A stretch of DNA of 64,000 bases from JANJUO01 sp942492935 (GTDB lineage Bacteria; Bacteroidota; Ignavibacteria; Kapaibacteriales; UBA2268): contig OW818654.1 of NCBI GenBank assembly GCA_942492935.1, positions 992,001-1,056,000 of the forward strand, in the 5' to 3' direction. A program made the position numbers and the translations under genes. The first letter of the stretch is position 1. Every line of letters begins with the position of its first letter. Positions 51,961-59,722 of this stretch are shown piece by piece. Under the pieces are notes generated by a model. The model ran no database searches. It was given only the letters and a program-made list of their open reading frames with translations, and was not told the origin of the DNA.

Positions 51961-52044
51961 GGGTAGATACCGAAGTGGTTAAACGGGGCAGACTGTAAAT
52001 CTGCTGGGCTACGCCCTACGGAGGTTCGAACCCTTCTCTACCCA
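51961..52044 (+). tRNA. tRNA-Tyr (GTA)
   Basis: Class II tRNA with long variable arm: acceptor GGGTAGA/TCTACCC, anticodon stem GCAGA/TCTGC around CTGTAAA (anticodon GTA), discriminator A. Confidence 0.95.
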
Positions 52045-52072
52045 CATGATTTTACAAATACAATTGATATAA

Positions 52073-52145
52073 GCGGGAGTAGCTCAGTTGGTAGAGCATC
52101 AGCCTTCCAAGCTGAGGGTCGCGGGTTCGAGTCTCGTCTCCCGCT
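52073..52145 (+). tRNA. tRNA-Gly (TCC)
   Basis: Acceptor GCGGGAG/CTCCCGC, anticodon stem TCAGC/GCTGA around CTTCCAA (anticodon TCC), T-loop TTCGAGT, discriminator T. Confidence 0.95.
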
Positions 52146-52216
52146 CTAAAGAGCTATAACAGCTTATATAAAGCGGAATCGAGAAATTCGATTACGCTTT
52201 AATTAATTTGTATAAT

Positions 52217-52289
52217 GCTGATGTAGCTCAGCTGGTAGAGCACGTCCTTGGTAAGGACGAGGTCGAGGGTTCAAGTCCCCTCATCAGCT
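52217..52289 (+). tRNA. tRNA-Thr (GGT)
   Basis: Acceptor GCTGATG/CATCAGC, anticodon stem CGTCC/GGACG around TTGGTAA (anticodon GGT), discriminator T. A tuf gene commonly follows in other genomes; here tRNA-Trp follows after 8 bp. Confidence 0.95.
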
Positions 52290-52297
52290 CTTGATAC

Positions 52298-52370
52298 ACG
52301 AGTGTAGCTCAATTGGTAGAGTAGCGGTCTCCAAAACCGTTGGTTGCGGGTTCGATTCCTGCCACTCGTG
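52298..52370 (+). tRNA. tRNA-Trp (CCA)
   Basis: Acceptor ACGAGTG/CACTCGT, anticodon stem GCGGT/ACCGT around CTCCAAA (anticodon CCA), discriminator G. Ends 47 bp before secE. Confidence 0.95.
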
Positions 52371-52417
52371 CAAAAAAAATTGACACAATTTATGAAAAAA
52401 TAAGAATATCTAAAGTT

Positions 52418-52600
52418 ATGGTTGCAAAAATAAAAAAATTCGTAAATGAAGTAACCTCCGAAATGAAGAAAGTTTCGTGGCCTACTAAAGAACAATTGCG
52501 TGAATCAACAGTTGTAGTAATTGTTGTAACAGCTATAATTACTGCCTTTACATTTATCGTAGATGAGATAATGGCAGTTGTAATGAATGCCATATACTAA
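52418..52600 (+). CDS. secE: Preprotein translocase subunit SecE
   Basis: 60 residues, the minimal one-helix SecE: an amphipathic N-terminal helix (KKFVNEVTSEMKKVSWPTKE, with the conserved VSWP) and one membrane helix (~34-56). I start it at ATG 52418; the frame is open upstream but that part lies over tRNA-Trp. First protein gene of the secE-rpoC cluster. Confidence 0.94.
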   Translation: MVAKIKKFVNEVTSEMKKVSWPTKEQLRESTVVVIVVTAIITAFTFIVDEIMAVVMNAIY

Positions 52601-52634
52601 ATTTTATTTTTGATTAATTTTTCAGAGCGATATA

Positions 52635-53231
52635 ATGATAGAAGAGAATGCAGAATTAACGACAGATGTTATTCCAACGGTAGAACAAAATGATGATATC
52701 GAAGCTAAGTGGTATGCTATTCGTACATATACCAGTCATGAAGCTAAAGTTAAAACTGCTATCGAAATTGAAGCAAAAAGGTTGCATCTGGAAGACAGAA
52801 TAAAAGAAGTTCTTATCCCACAGGAAACAGTATTTGAAGTTCGAAATGGAAAAAGAAGAACAAGAATAAAAAATTTCCTTCCTGGCTATATAATTATCCG
52901 TGCAATTTTAGATAAAAAAACAAAAGATATAATCCAAAATCTTCCCTCTATTGTTTCATTCGTTGGACGTAAAAACGAACCAGTTCCCCTACAAAAAGGT
53001 GAAGTGGATAGAATATTAGGTAGAGTAGAAGAAAGAAAAGATATTACAACAGTAGAAACAACGTTCGCTATTGGCGACCCGGTTCGCGTTATTGACGGTC
53101 CATTTAATACTTTCAGCGGTACTGTAAAAGAGGTAAACCTCGAAAAACAAAAACTGAAAGTAGAAGTAGGTATTTTAGGCCGCAAAACACCGGTAGAACT
53201 TGAGTTTAGCCAAGTCGAACTTGAAAAATAA
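52635..53231 (+). CDS. nusG: Transcription antitermination factor NusG
   Basis: 198 residues: N-terminal NGN domain (WYAIRTYTSHEAKVKTAIEI, FLPGYIIIRAILD) and C-terminal KOW domain (DPVRVIDGPFNTFSGTVKEV). It binds RNA polymerase and links it to Rho or ribosomes. 34 bp after secE. Confidence 0.96.
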   Translation: MIEENAELTTDVIPTVEQNDDIEAKWYAIRTYTSHEAKVKTAIEIEAKRLHLEDRIKEVLIPQETVFEVRNGKRRTRIKNFLPGYIIIRAILDKKTKDIIQNLPSIVSFVGRKNEPVPLQKGEVDRILGRVEERKDITTVETTFAIGDPVRVIDGPFNTFSGTVKEVNLEKQKLKVEVGILGRKTPVELEFSQVELEK

Positions 53232-53262
53232 ATAGTATTTTAAACAAATAGAGTTTTTTGAA

Positions 53263-53688
53263 ATGGCAAAAAAAGTAATGGGTACGTTCAAACTCCAGTT
53301 AAAAGCCGGAGAAGCGACTATGGCTCCACCGGTGGGCCCGGCTTTTGGTCAACGTGGTTTGAATGGTATGGAATTTGTTAAACAGTTTAACAATAAAACT
53401 GGAAAAAATCAGGGAACTATTTTCCCTGTTCTTGTTACATTTTTTAGTGACAAGACATTTACTTTTATCATAAAGTCTCCACCAGCAGCAGTTCTTCTTC
53501 GTCAAGCGGCAGGATTAAAAAGTGGTTCAGCCGAACCTAATAAAACGAAAGTTGGGACTGTTACACGCAAGCAAATAGAAGATATTGTTAATATCAAAAA
53601 AGAGGATATGAACAGTTACGATATTGAAGCTGCGGTAAGTATGATTGCAGGTACTGCAAGAAGTATGGGTTTGGTTGTTGAAGGTTAA
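53263..53688 (+). CDS. rplK: 50S ribosomal protein uL11
   Basis: 141 residues, full length: KLQLKAGEATMAPPVGPAFG, QRGLNGMEFVKQFN, then IVNIKKEDMNSYDIEAAVSM and IAGTARSMGL. It forms the base of the ribosomal stalk. A hairpin followed by a T-run overlaps its stop codon (53680-53707). Confidence 0.97.
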   Translation: MAKKVMGTFKLQLKAGEATMAPPVGPAFGQRGLNGMEFVKQFNNKTGKNQGTIFPVLVTFFSDKTFTFIIKSPPAAVLLRQAAGLKSGSAEPNKTKVGTVTRKQIEDIVNIKKEDMNSYDIEAAVSMIAGTARSMGLVVEG

Positions 53689-53707
53689 TTTTAACCTTCA
53701 TTTTTTT
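53680..53707 (+). terminator. Terminator-like hairpin at the rplK stop codon
   Basis: GAAGGTTAA (53680-53688) and TTAACCTTC (53691-53699), then ATTTTTTT. The stem includes the rplK stop codon. Inside a ribosomal operon it may be an attenuator or a stabilising 3' end after processing. The terminal loop would open to four bases. Confidence 0.6.
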
Positions 53708-53740
53708 ATTTAATATTGTTAAATTAAACTAAAGAAAAAA

Positions 53741-54439
53741 ATGAGATTTCGTGGTAAAAGATATAGAGCCATAGCTAAATCGTATGATAAGAATTTAGAA
53801 TTCGAAATAAACGAAGCTATCGCAATCGTTAAAAAAAATGCAACTGCAAAATTTGATGAATCCTTCGAGATTTCAATAAGTCTTGGAGTTGACCCTCGTA
53901 AAGCAGACCAAATGGTTCGTGGAACAGTTTCATTGCCGCATGGTACTGGTAAAGATGTTAGAGTTCTTGTAATGGCTAAAACACCTAAAGATAAAGAGGC
54001 GTTGGATGCTGGTGCAGATTATGCTGGTTTGGAAGAATATATCGAAAAAATCAAAGCTGGTTGGGCTGATGTTGATGTGGTAGTTGCTACTCCTGACGTT
54101 ATGGGTGAAGTTGGTAAACTTGGTCGTATTCTTGGTCCAAGAGGTTTGATGCCAAATCCTAAAGTAGGAACTGTTACATTCGATGTTGCAAAAACTGTTA
54201 AAGAATTGAAAGCAGGTAAAATTGAATATAGAGTTGATAAAACTGGTAATATTCATGCATCTGTTGGAAAATGTTCATTCGAATCAGAAAAGTTATTCGA
54301 AAACGTACAAACTTTCTTTTCAAGTATTGTTAAGGCAAAACCACAATCAGCAAAAGGAAAGTATGTAAAACATATAGTTGTAACTTCTACAATGGGACCT
54401 GGTGTAATTGTTCGCGAAGGTTCTTTCAAGGTTGAATAA
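53741..54439 (+). CDS. rplA: 50S ribosomal protein uL1
   Basis: 232 residues: EINEAIAIVKKNATAKFDES, EISISLGVDPRKADQMVRGT, and the signature LGRILGPRGLMPNPKVGTVT. It binds 23S rRNA at the E-site stalk and, in many bacteria, represses its own operon through the mRNA. Confidence 0.97.
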   Translation: MRFRGKRYRAIAKSYDKNLEFEINEAIAIVKKNATAKFDESFEISISLGVDPRKADQMVRGTVSLPHGTGKDVRVLVMAKTPKDKEALDAGADYAGLEEYIEKIKAGWADVDVVVATPDVMGEVGKLGRILGPRGLMPNPKVGTVTFDVAKTVKELKAGKIEYRVDKTGNIHASVGKCSFESEKLFENVQTFFSSIVKAKPQSAKGKYVKHIVVTSTMGPGVIVREGSFKVE

Positions 54440-54527
54440 TTTTGTCTATTACGCACTCTCGATAAAGAGCTTCTACTTTGATTTATCAAAGTCTTTAAAG
54501 AGAATTAATATAAAAAATGGTAGTTAA
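54440..54527 (+). promoter_or_regulatory. rplJ leader with hairpin (possible L10-binding site)
   Basis: 88 nt between rplA and rplJ. ACTTTGA (54475-54481) pairs with TCAAAGT (54486-54492); a second arm CTCGATAAAGAG precedes. Position fits the L10 autoregulatory leader, but I cannot verify the kink-turn. Confidence 0.45.
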
Positions 54528-55058
54528 ATGATTACAAAACAACAAAAACAAGTAAAAATCAACATACTTGCCGAACAGTTCAAAAAAGCTTCAGGTGTGT
54601 ATATCGTTGATTTTAAAAGTATGAGCGTTGCCGAAACCAACAAATTACGCAATATGCTCCGTGCTAAAGATTTACGTATGGTTGTTGCAAAAAATACACT
54701 TATAGATAGAGCAATTGATGAATCAGGATTTACAAAAATTCCTTGGGATTTATTGATTGGTCAATCAGGTGTTATTTTTACTTATGATGACCCTACTGTT
54801 CCTGCAAAAATAATTGCTGAAGCTTCTGAAAAAACAGAAAAGCCGCGATTAAAAGCAGCAGTTTTAGACGGACAGTTGTTTGATGGCAAAGAGCTTAAAA
54901 CACTTGCTGCATTACCATCTAAAAAAGATATGTATGCAGCTATCGTTGGAAGTCTTTCTGCTCCAGCTTCCGGTATTGTTGGCGTCATATCCGCAGTATT
55001 GCGTGATGTGGCTTATCTTATTGAAGAAGTCGCAAAAAAACAAAATGAAGCGGCTTAA
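54528..55058 (+). CDS. rplJ: 50S ribosomal protein uL10
   Basis: 176 residues: FKKASGVYIVDFKSMSVAET, NKLRNMLRAKDLRMVVAKNT, then SKKDMYAAIVGSLSAPASGI and a C-terminal helix (LRDVAYLIEEVAKKQNEAA) that binds L7/L12 dimers. Full length. Confidence 0.97.
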   Translation: MITKQQKQVKINILAEQFKKASGVYIVDFKSMSVAETNKLRNMLRAKDLRMVVAKNTLIDRAIDESGFTKIPWDLLIGQSGVIFTYDDPTVPAKIIAEASEKTEKPRLKAAVLDGQLFDGKELKTLAALPSKKDMYAAIVGSLSAPASGIVGVISAVLRDVAYLIEEVAKKQNEAA

Positions 55059-55109
55059 ATTTATTTTGAATTAAAATTTTGTAAAAATAATATTTAGTGA
55101 GTTTATAAA

Positions 55110-55490
55110 ATGACTGAAAAAGTAGAAAAATTATTAGAAGCAATTGCAAGTCTTACACTTGTTGAAGCTGCTGAATTAAAAACAGCTATGGAAGAAAAAT
55201 TTGGTGTTTCCGCTGCTGCTCCTGTTATGATGGCTGGTCCAGTTGCTGGTGCTGCAGCTGCCGCTCCTGTTGAAGAAAAAACTGAATTTGATGTTGAATT
55301 AACTGAAGCTGGTGCTAACAAACTTAATGTAATTAAGGTTGTTCGTGAATTAACAGGTATCGGTTTGAAAGAAGCAAAAGACTTCGTTGAAGCTGCACCA
55401 AAACTCGTTAAAGAAGGTGTTGGCAAACAAGAAGCTGATGATCTTAAAAAGAAACTTGAAGAAGCTGGTGCAAAAGTTACAATCAAGTAA
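55110..55490 (+). CDS. rplL: 50S ribosomal protein bL12 (L7/L12)
   Basis: 126 residues: N-terminal dimer domain (VEKLLEAIASLTLVEAAELK), an alanine-rich hinge (MAGPVAGAAAAAPVEEKTEF), and the C-terminal domain (VIKVVRELTGIGLKEAKDFV). Recruits translation factors. Confidence 0.97.
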   Translation: MTEKVEKLLEAIASLTLVEAAELKTAMEEKFGVSAAAPVMMAGPVAGAAAAAPVEEKTEFDVELTEAGANKLNVIKVVRELTGIGLKEAKDFVEAAPKLVKEGVGKQEADDLKKKLEEAGAKVTIK

Positions 55491-55512
55491 TTTAGCAACA
55501 ATATTAAACTTA

Positions 55513-55541
55513 GGGAAAAGCAGATTTATTCTGCTTCTCCC
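55513..55541 (+). terminator. Hairpin between rplL and rpoB (attenuator or processing site)
   Basis: GGGAAAAGCAGA (55513-55524) pairs with TCTGCTTCTCCC (55530-55541) apart from one A:C mismatch, then CATTTTGTATTTTTG. In other bacteria the rplL-rpoB gap holds a partial terminator and an RNase III site that lower rpoBC output; this hairpin is in the same place. Confidence 0.6.
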
Positions 55542-55714
55542 ATTTTGTATTTTTGTATTCTTATTGTATGAAGTGGCTTTTTTAGGCATTATAAAAAGTA
55601 ATTAATGAGAAATATAATATTTTGTTTAGGGTTTTCTGAGATTTTTTTGAAAAAAAGAAATCTCACAAAATCCTATTATTTTAATTTAAATTATGCTAAA
55701 TCAGGAGGTGTTCT

Positions 55715-58700
55715 GTGGACGCCATAAATTCTTTGGAACAAGAGATGTTGGAATTTACGGGTAATGAAGTAATTGTTAGGGAGGCAACTTTTAAGCATCC
55801 TACCGGCAAGGAAATTCAACTTATGGAAAGCGATGATGGAATAGTCAGAATGCGCCGTAGAGTTAATTTTTCCAAATCAAAATCTACTCCTCGTTATCCA
55901 GATCTTCTTAGTATTCAGTTGGATTCTTATAAAGAGTTTCTACAGGAGGAAGTACCTGGCACTAAACGTAAAAACGTTGGACTGAATTCCGCTTTTAATC
56001 TTAATTTTCCTATTGAAGATGCTTCTTCAATTTTTCAATTAGAGTTTGTTGAATATAATATTGAAAAACCTAAATATACCGAAGACGAATGTAGAGAAAG
56101 AGAACTTACTTTTGCAAAACCACTTAAAGCTACTTTAAGATTATCTTCTAAAGCAGAAAAAGAATCTGAAGATTACATTGAAGCAGTTCAACAGGAAGTT
56201 TATCTTGGTAATATTCCAGCGATGACTCCACGTGGTACTTTTATTATAAATGGTGCAGAACGTGTTATTGTAAGCCAGATTCACCGTTCTCCTGGTGTAT
56301 TTTTTGATGATGCTATGCATCCAAATGGTACTCGTATCTATACTGCAAGAATTATTCCTTTCAGAGGGTCGTGGGTAGAATTTACAACCGATATTCACGA
56401 TGTGATGTTTGCATATATCGACAGGAAGAAGAAATTCCCTGTTACTACTTTGCTTCGTGCTATTGGTTTCTCATCTGATGAAGATATTTTACAATTGTTC
56501 GACCTTGCAATTGATATTCCTAAAGAAAATATTGATGAAACTTTGCTTGGCAGAAGAATTGCATCTGATGTTATTGACCTTAATACAGGTGAAATCATTG
56601 CTATTCGCGATGCTGTACTTGATGAAACTTTGTTAGCGCAAATTCTTGCTACTGAAATTTTACCATTAAGATTATTTACCTATACCGATCCGACCGAAGA
56701 ACCAGTTATTGCTCGTACCCTTGCAAAAGATACTTCAAGAACTCGTGAAGATGCCTTGGAAATTATTTATCGTCAATTGCGTTCAAGTGAACCTCCAGAT
56801 GTTGAGACAGCTGAAGCTCTACTTGAAAAATTGTTCTTTAATCCTAAAAGATATGACTTGGGTACAGTAGGTAGATTCAGAATTAATGAAAAACTTGGAT
56901 TGAAAATTCCAATCGAAGAAACTACATTAACAACTGAAGATATTGTTTCAATTATCAAGCATTTGATTTATTTGCATGACCATAAAATTACTGGTGATGA
57001 CATTGACCATCTTGGTAATCGTCGTGTACGTACTGTTGGTGAACAATTAACTTCACAATTCAATGTTGGTCTTGCTCGTATGGCAAGAACTATCAGAGAA
57101 AGATTGAGTATTCATGATGGTGAAAATCTTACTCCATCAGAATTGGTTAATGCAAGAACTATTAGTTCTGTTATTAATCAATTCTTTGGAACAAATCAGC
57201 TCTCACAGTTTATGGACCAGACTAATCCTTTGGCTGAATTAACCCATAAAAGACGTACATCTGCGTTAGGTCCTGGTGGTCTTACGAGAGAAAGAGCGGG
57301 CTTTGAGGTTCGAGACGTTCACTACACACATTATGGAAGATTATGTCCAATTGAAACTCCTGAAGGTCCGAATATTGGTTTGATTTCATCACTTGCAATT
57401 CATGCAAGAATAAATGAACTTGGATTTATTGAAACTCCTTATTTGAAAGTTGAGAATGGAATAGTAACAAATAAACTTGAATATTTGTCTGCTGAAAAAG
57501 AAGATGGATTAATTATAGTTCCGTCATCAACTCCAACTGATGAAACAGGTTATTTAAATGGTGATAAAATCAGGGCAAGAAAATCAGGCGATTATTTGTT
57601 TGTTATGGCTGAAGAAGTTGATTATATTGACGTTTCAACTGACCAGATTACTTCCCCTGCTTCTTCATTAATTCCATTTCTTGAGCATGATGATGCAAAC
57701 CGTGCTTTGATGGGTTCAAATATGCAGCGCCAAGCTGTTCCATTATTGCGTCCAGCTGCACCAATTGTTGGTACAGGTATGGAAGCGAGAGTAGCAAAAG
57801 ATTCAAGAACTTTAGTTCTTGCAGAGGGTGATGGTGTGGTTGAATATGTTTGTGCAGATTATATTAAAGTTAGATATGATGATAATAGAAATGCAGAAGA
57901 AAAATTAACTACTTATAGCTTTAGAGAATATGTTACATATAATTTGAATAAATTCTTCAGAACAAATCAAGATACTTGCTTAAATCAAAGACCTATTGTT
58001 GCTAAAGGACAAAGAGTATTCAAAGGAATGCCTTTGGCTGATGGTGCCTCAACTGATTTGGGTGAACTTGCTCTCGGACAGAATGTGATGGTAGCATTTA
58101 TGCCGTGGAGAGGTTATAATTTTGAAGATGCCATTATTTTATCAAGAAGAATGGTTTCTGATGATATTTTCACTTCAGTACATATTGAAGAATTTACTCT
58201 TCAGGTTAGAGATACAAAGCGCGGTGAAGAAGAATTTACTCGTGAAATACCTAACGTATCAGAAGAAGCAACAAAAGACCTTGATGAAACTGGTATAATT
58301 AGAATTGGAGCAAAAGTACAAGAAGGCGATATTCTTATTGGTAAAATCACCCCAAAAGGCGAAACTGACCCAACTCCAGAAGAAAAATTGTTAAGAGCTA
58401 TTTTTGGTGATAAAGCTGGTGATGTTAAAGATGTTTCTCTAAAAGCAACTCCCGGCCTTAAAGGCGTTGTTTTGAATACAAAACTTTTTACCAGAAGACT
58501 TGTTACTATGGATAAAGAAACACGTCATCTTGAGAAAAAACGTCAAGATATGATTAATAAAGCTGAAAAAGATATGATGAAACGTCTTGATGATGATTGT
58601 ATCTCAAGATTTGGAAAAATTCTTGAAGGCGAAAAAATTCTTGGGCTTAGACTTACTAATAATGTATCGGTTTTCAGAAGCGGTATGGTTGTTACTAAAA

Positions 58701-59626
58701 AAGATTTTATTGATAAATATAATGAAGGTATTTTAAAGCCCGAATTTATTGATATTGATAGTGATATTACAGCCGATGAAGAAAAAGCAAGACTTCTTAC
58801 TACAATGTATAATAATTATTTGCTTAAAAGAAATGATGAAAAATCAAATTTCAGAGCAGAAAAAAATAAATTAGCGGCTGGTGATGAGTTGCAACCTGGT
58901 ATTCTTCAGATGGCAAAGGTATATATTGCTAAGAAGAGAAAATTACAGGTTGGTGATAAAATGGCTGGTCGTCATGGTAACAAAGGTATTGTTTCAAAAA
59001 TAGTTAATCCAGAAGATATGCCATTCCTCGAAAATGGTGTACCTGTAGATATAGTTTTGAATCCGCTTGGTGTACCTTCTCGTATGAATCTTGGACAGTT
59101 GTATGAAACAGCGTTAGGATGGACTGGCAAAGTATTAGGTATTCACTTTGCTACTCCAATTTTTGATGGTGCATCTTGGGAACAAGTTGGTGACTTTTTA
59201 GAAAAAGCTGGATTAACAAGAGATGGAAAGGCAGCACTTACAGATGGTAGAACTGGTGAATTATTCGATTCAAGAGTAACTGTTGGTATAATTTATATGT
59301 TGAAACTATCCCACTTGGTTGCTGATAAATTGCATGCTCGTTCAATAGGTCCATATTCGTTGATTACACAACAACCATTAGGTGGTAAAGCACAATTTGG
59401 TGGTCAGCGTCTTGGAGAAATGGAGGTTTGGGCTTTGGAAGCTTATGGTGCAGCACATACTTTGCAAGAAATGATAACAATGAAATCTGATGATGTTCAA
59501 GGTAGAGCAAAGATGTATGAAGCTATCGTTAAAGGCGATAATATGCCTGATCCAAATATTCCTGAATCTTTCAATGTATTGATTAGAGAACTTAGAGGTT
59601 TGTGTTTGGACGTTCATATTGAGTAG
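55715..59626 (+). CDS. rpoB: DNA-directed RNA polymerase subunit beta
   Basis: 1303 residues. GTG start at 55715 after AGGAGG at six bases, a strong site (the next ATG, 55745, lacks one). Visible landmarks: the rifampicin-region segment SQFMDQTNPLAELTHKRRTS followed by ALGPGGL, PIETPEGPNIGLI, the AFMPWRGYNFEDAI region and the C-terminal GGQRLGEMEVWALEAYGAA. Rifampicin-site residues (Q, D, H, R, S) look wild type. Confidence 0.97.
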   Translation: MDAINSLEQEMLEFTGNEVIVREATFKHPTGKEIQLMESDDGIVRMRRRVNFSKSKSTPRYPDLLSIQLDSYKEFLQEEVPGTKRKNVGLNSAFNLNFPIEDASSIFQLEFVEYNIEKPKYTEDECRERELTFAKPLKATLRLSSKAEKESEDYIEAVQQEVYLGNIPAMTPRGTFIINGAERVIVSQIHRSPGVFFDDAMHPNGTRIYTARIIPFRGSWVEFTTDIHDVMFAYIDRKKKFPVTTLLRAIGFSSDEDILQLFDLAIDIPKENIDETLLGRRIASDVIDLNTGEIIAIRDAVLDETLLAQILATEILPLRLFTYTDPTEEPVIARTLAKDTSRTREDALEIIYRQLRSSEPPDVETAEALLEKLFFNPKRYDLGTVGRFRINEKLGLKIPIEETTLTTEDIVSIIKHLIYLHDHKITGDDIDHLGNRRVRTVGEQLTSQFNVGLARMARTIRERLSIHDGENLTPSELVNARTISSVINQFFGTNQLSQFMDQTNPLAELTHKRRTSALGPGGLTRERAGFEVRDVHYTHYGRLCPIETPEGPNIGLISSLAIHARINELGFIETPYLKVENGIVTNKLEYLSAEKEDGLIIVPSSTPTDETGYLNGDKIRARKSGDYLFVMAEEVDYIDVSTDQITSPASSLIPFLEHDDANRALMGSNMQRQAVPLLRPAAPIVGTGMEARVAKDSRTLVLAEGDGVVEYVCADYIKVRYDDNRNAEEKLTTYSFREYVTYNLNKFFRTNQDTCLNQRPIVAKGQRVFKGMPLADGASTDLGELALGQNVMVAFMPWRGYNFEDAIILSRRMVSDDIFTSVHIEEFTLQVRDTKRGEEEFTREIPNVSEEATKDLDETGIIRIGAKVQEGDILIGKITPKGETDPTPEEKLLRAIFGDKAGDVKDVSLKATPGLKGVVLNTKLFTRRLVTMDKETRHLEKKRQDMINKAEKDMMKRLDDDCISRFGKILEGEKILGLRLTNNVSVFRSGMVVTKKDFIDKYNEGILKPEFIDIDSDITADEEKARLLTTMYNNYLLKRNDEKSNFRAEKNKLAAGDELQPGILQMAKVYIAKKRKLQVGDKMAGRHGNKGIVSKIVNPEDMPFLENGVPVDIVLNPLGVPSRMNLGQLYETALGWTGKVLGIHFATPIFDGASWEQVGDFLEKAGLTRDGKAALTDGRTGELFDSRVTVGIIYMLKLSHLVADKLHARSIGPYSLITQQPLGGKAQFGGQRLGEMEVWALEAYGAAHTLQEMITMKSDDVQGRAKMYEAIVKGDNMPDPNIPESFNVLIRELRGLCLDVHIE

Positions 59627-59722
59627 TAAATGTAATTAATTACATTTGAAATTCATTGTTGAACTTTATTAAATTAAAAAATTATATATTAAAAATAAAA
59701 AGATTTAAGGAGTAAAAAAACC

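Noticed and set aside
52340..52417. Longer SecE starting inside tRNA-Trp
   Set aside because: The extension overlaps the tRNA and adds residues not found in SecE; ATG 52418 gives the normal size.
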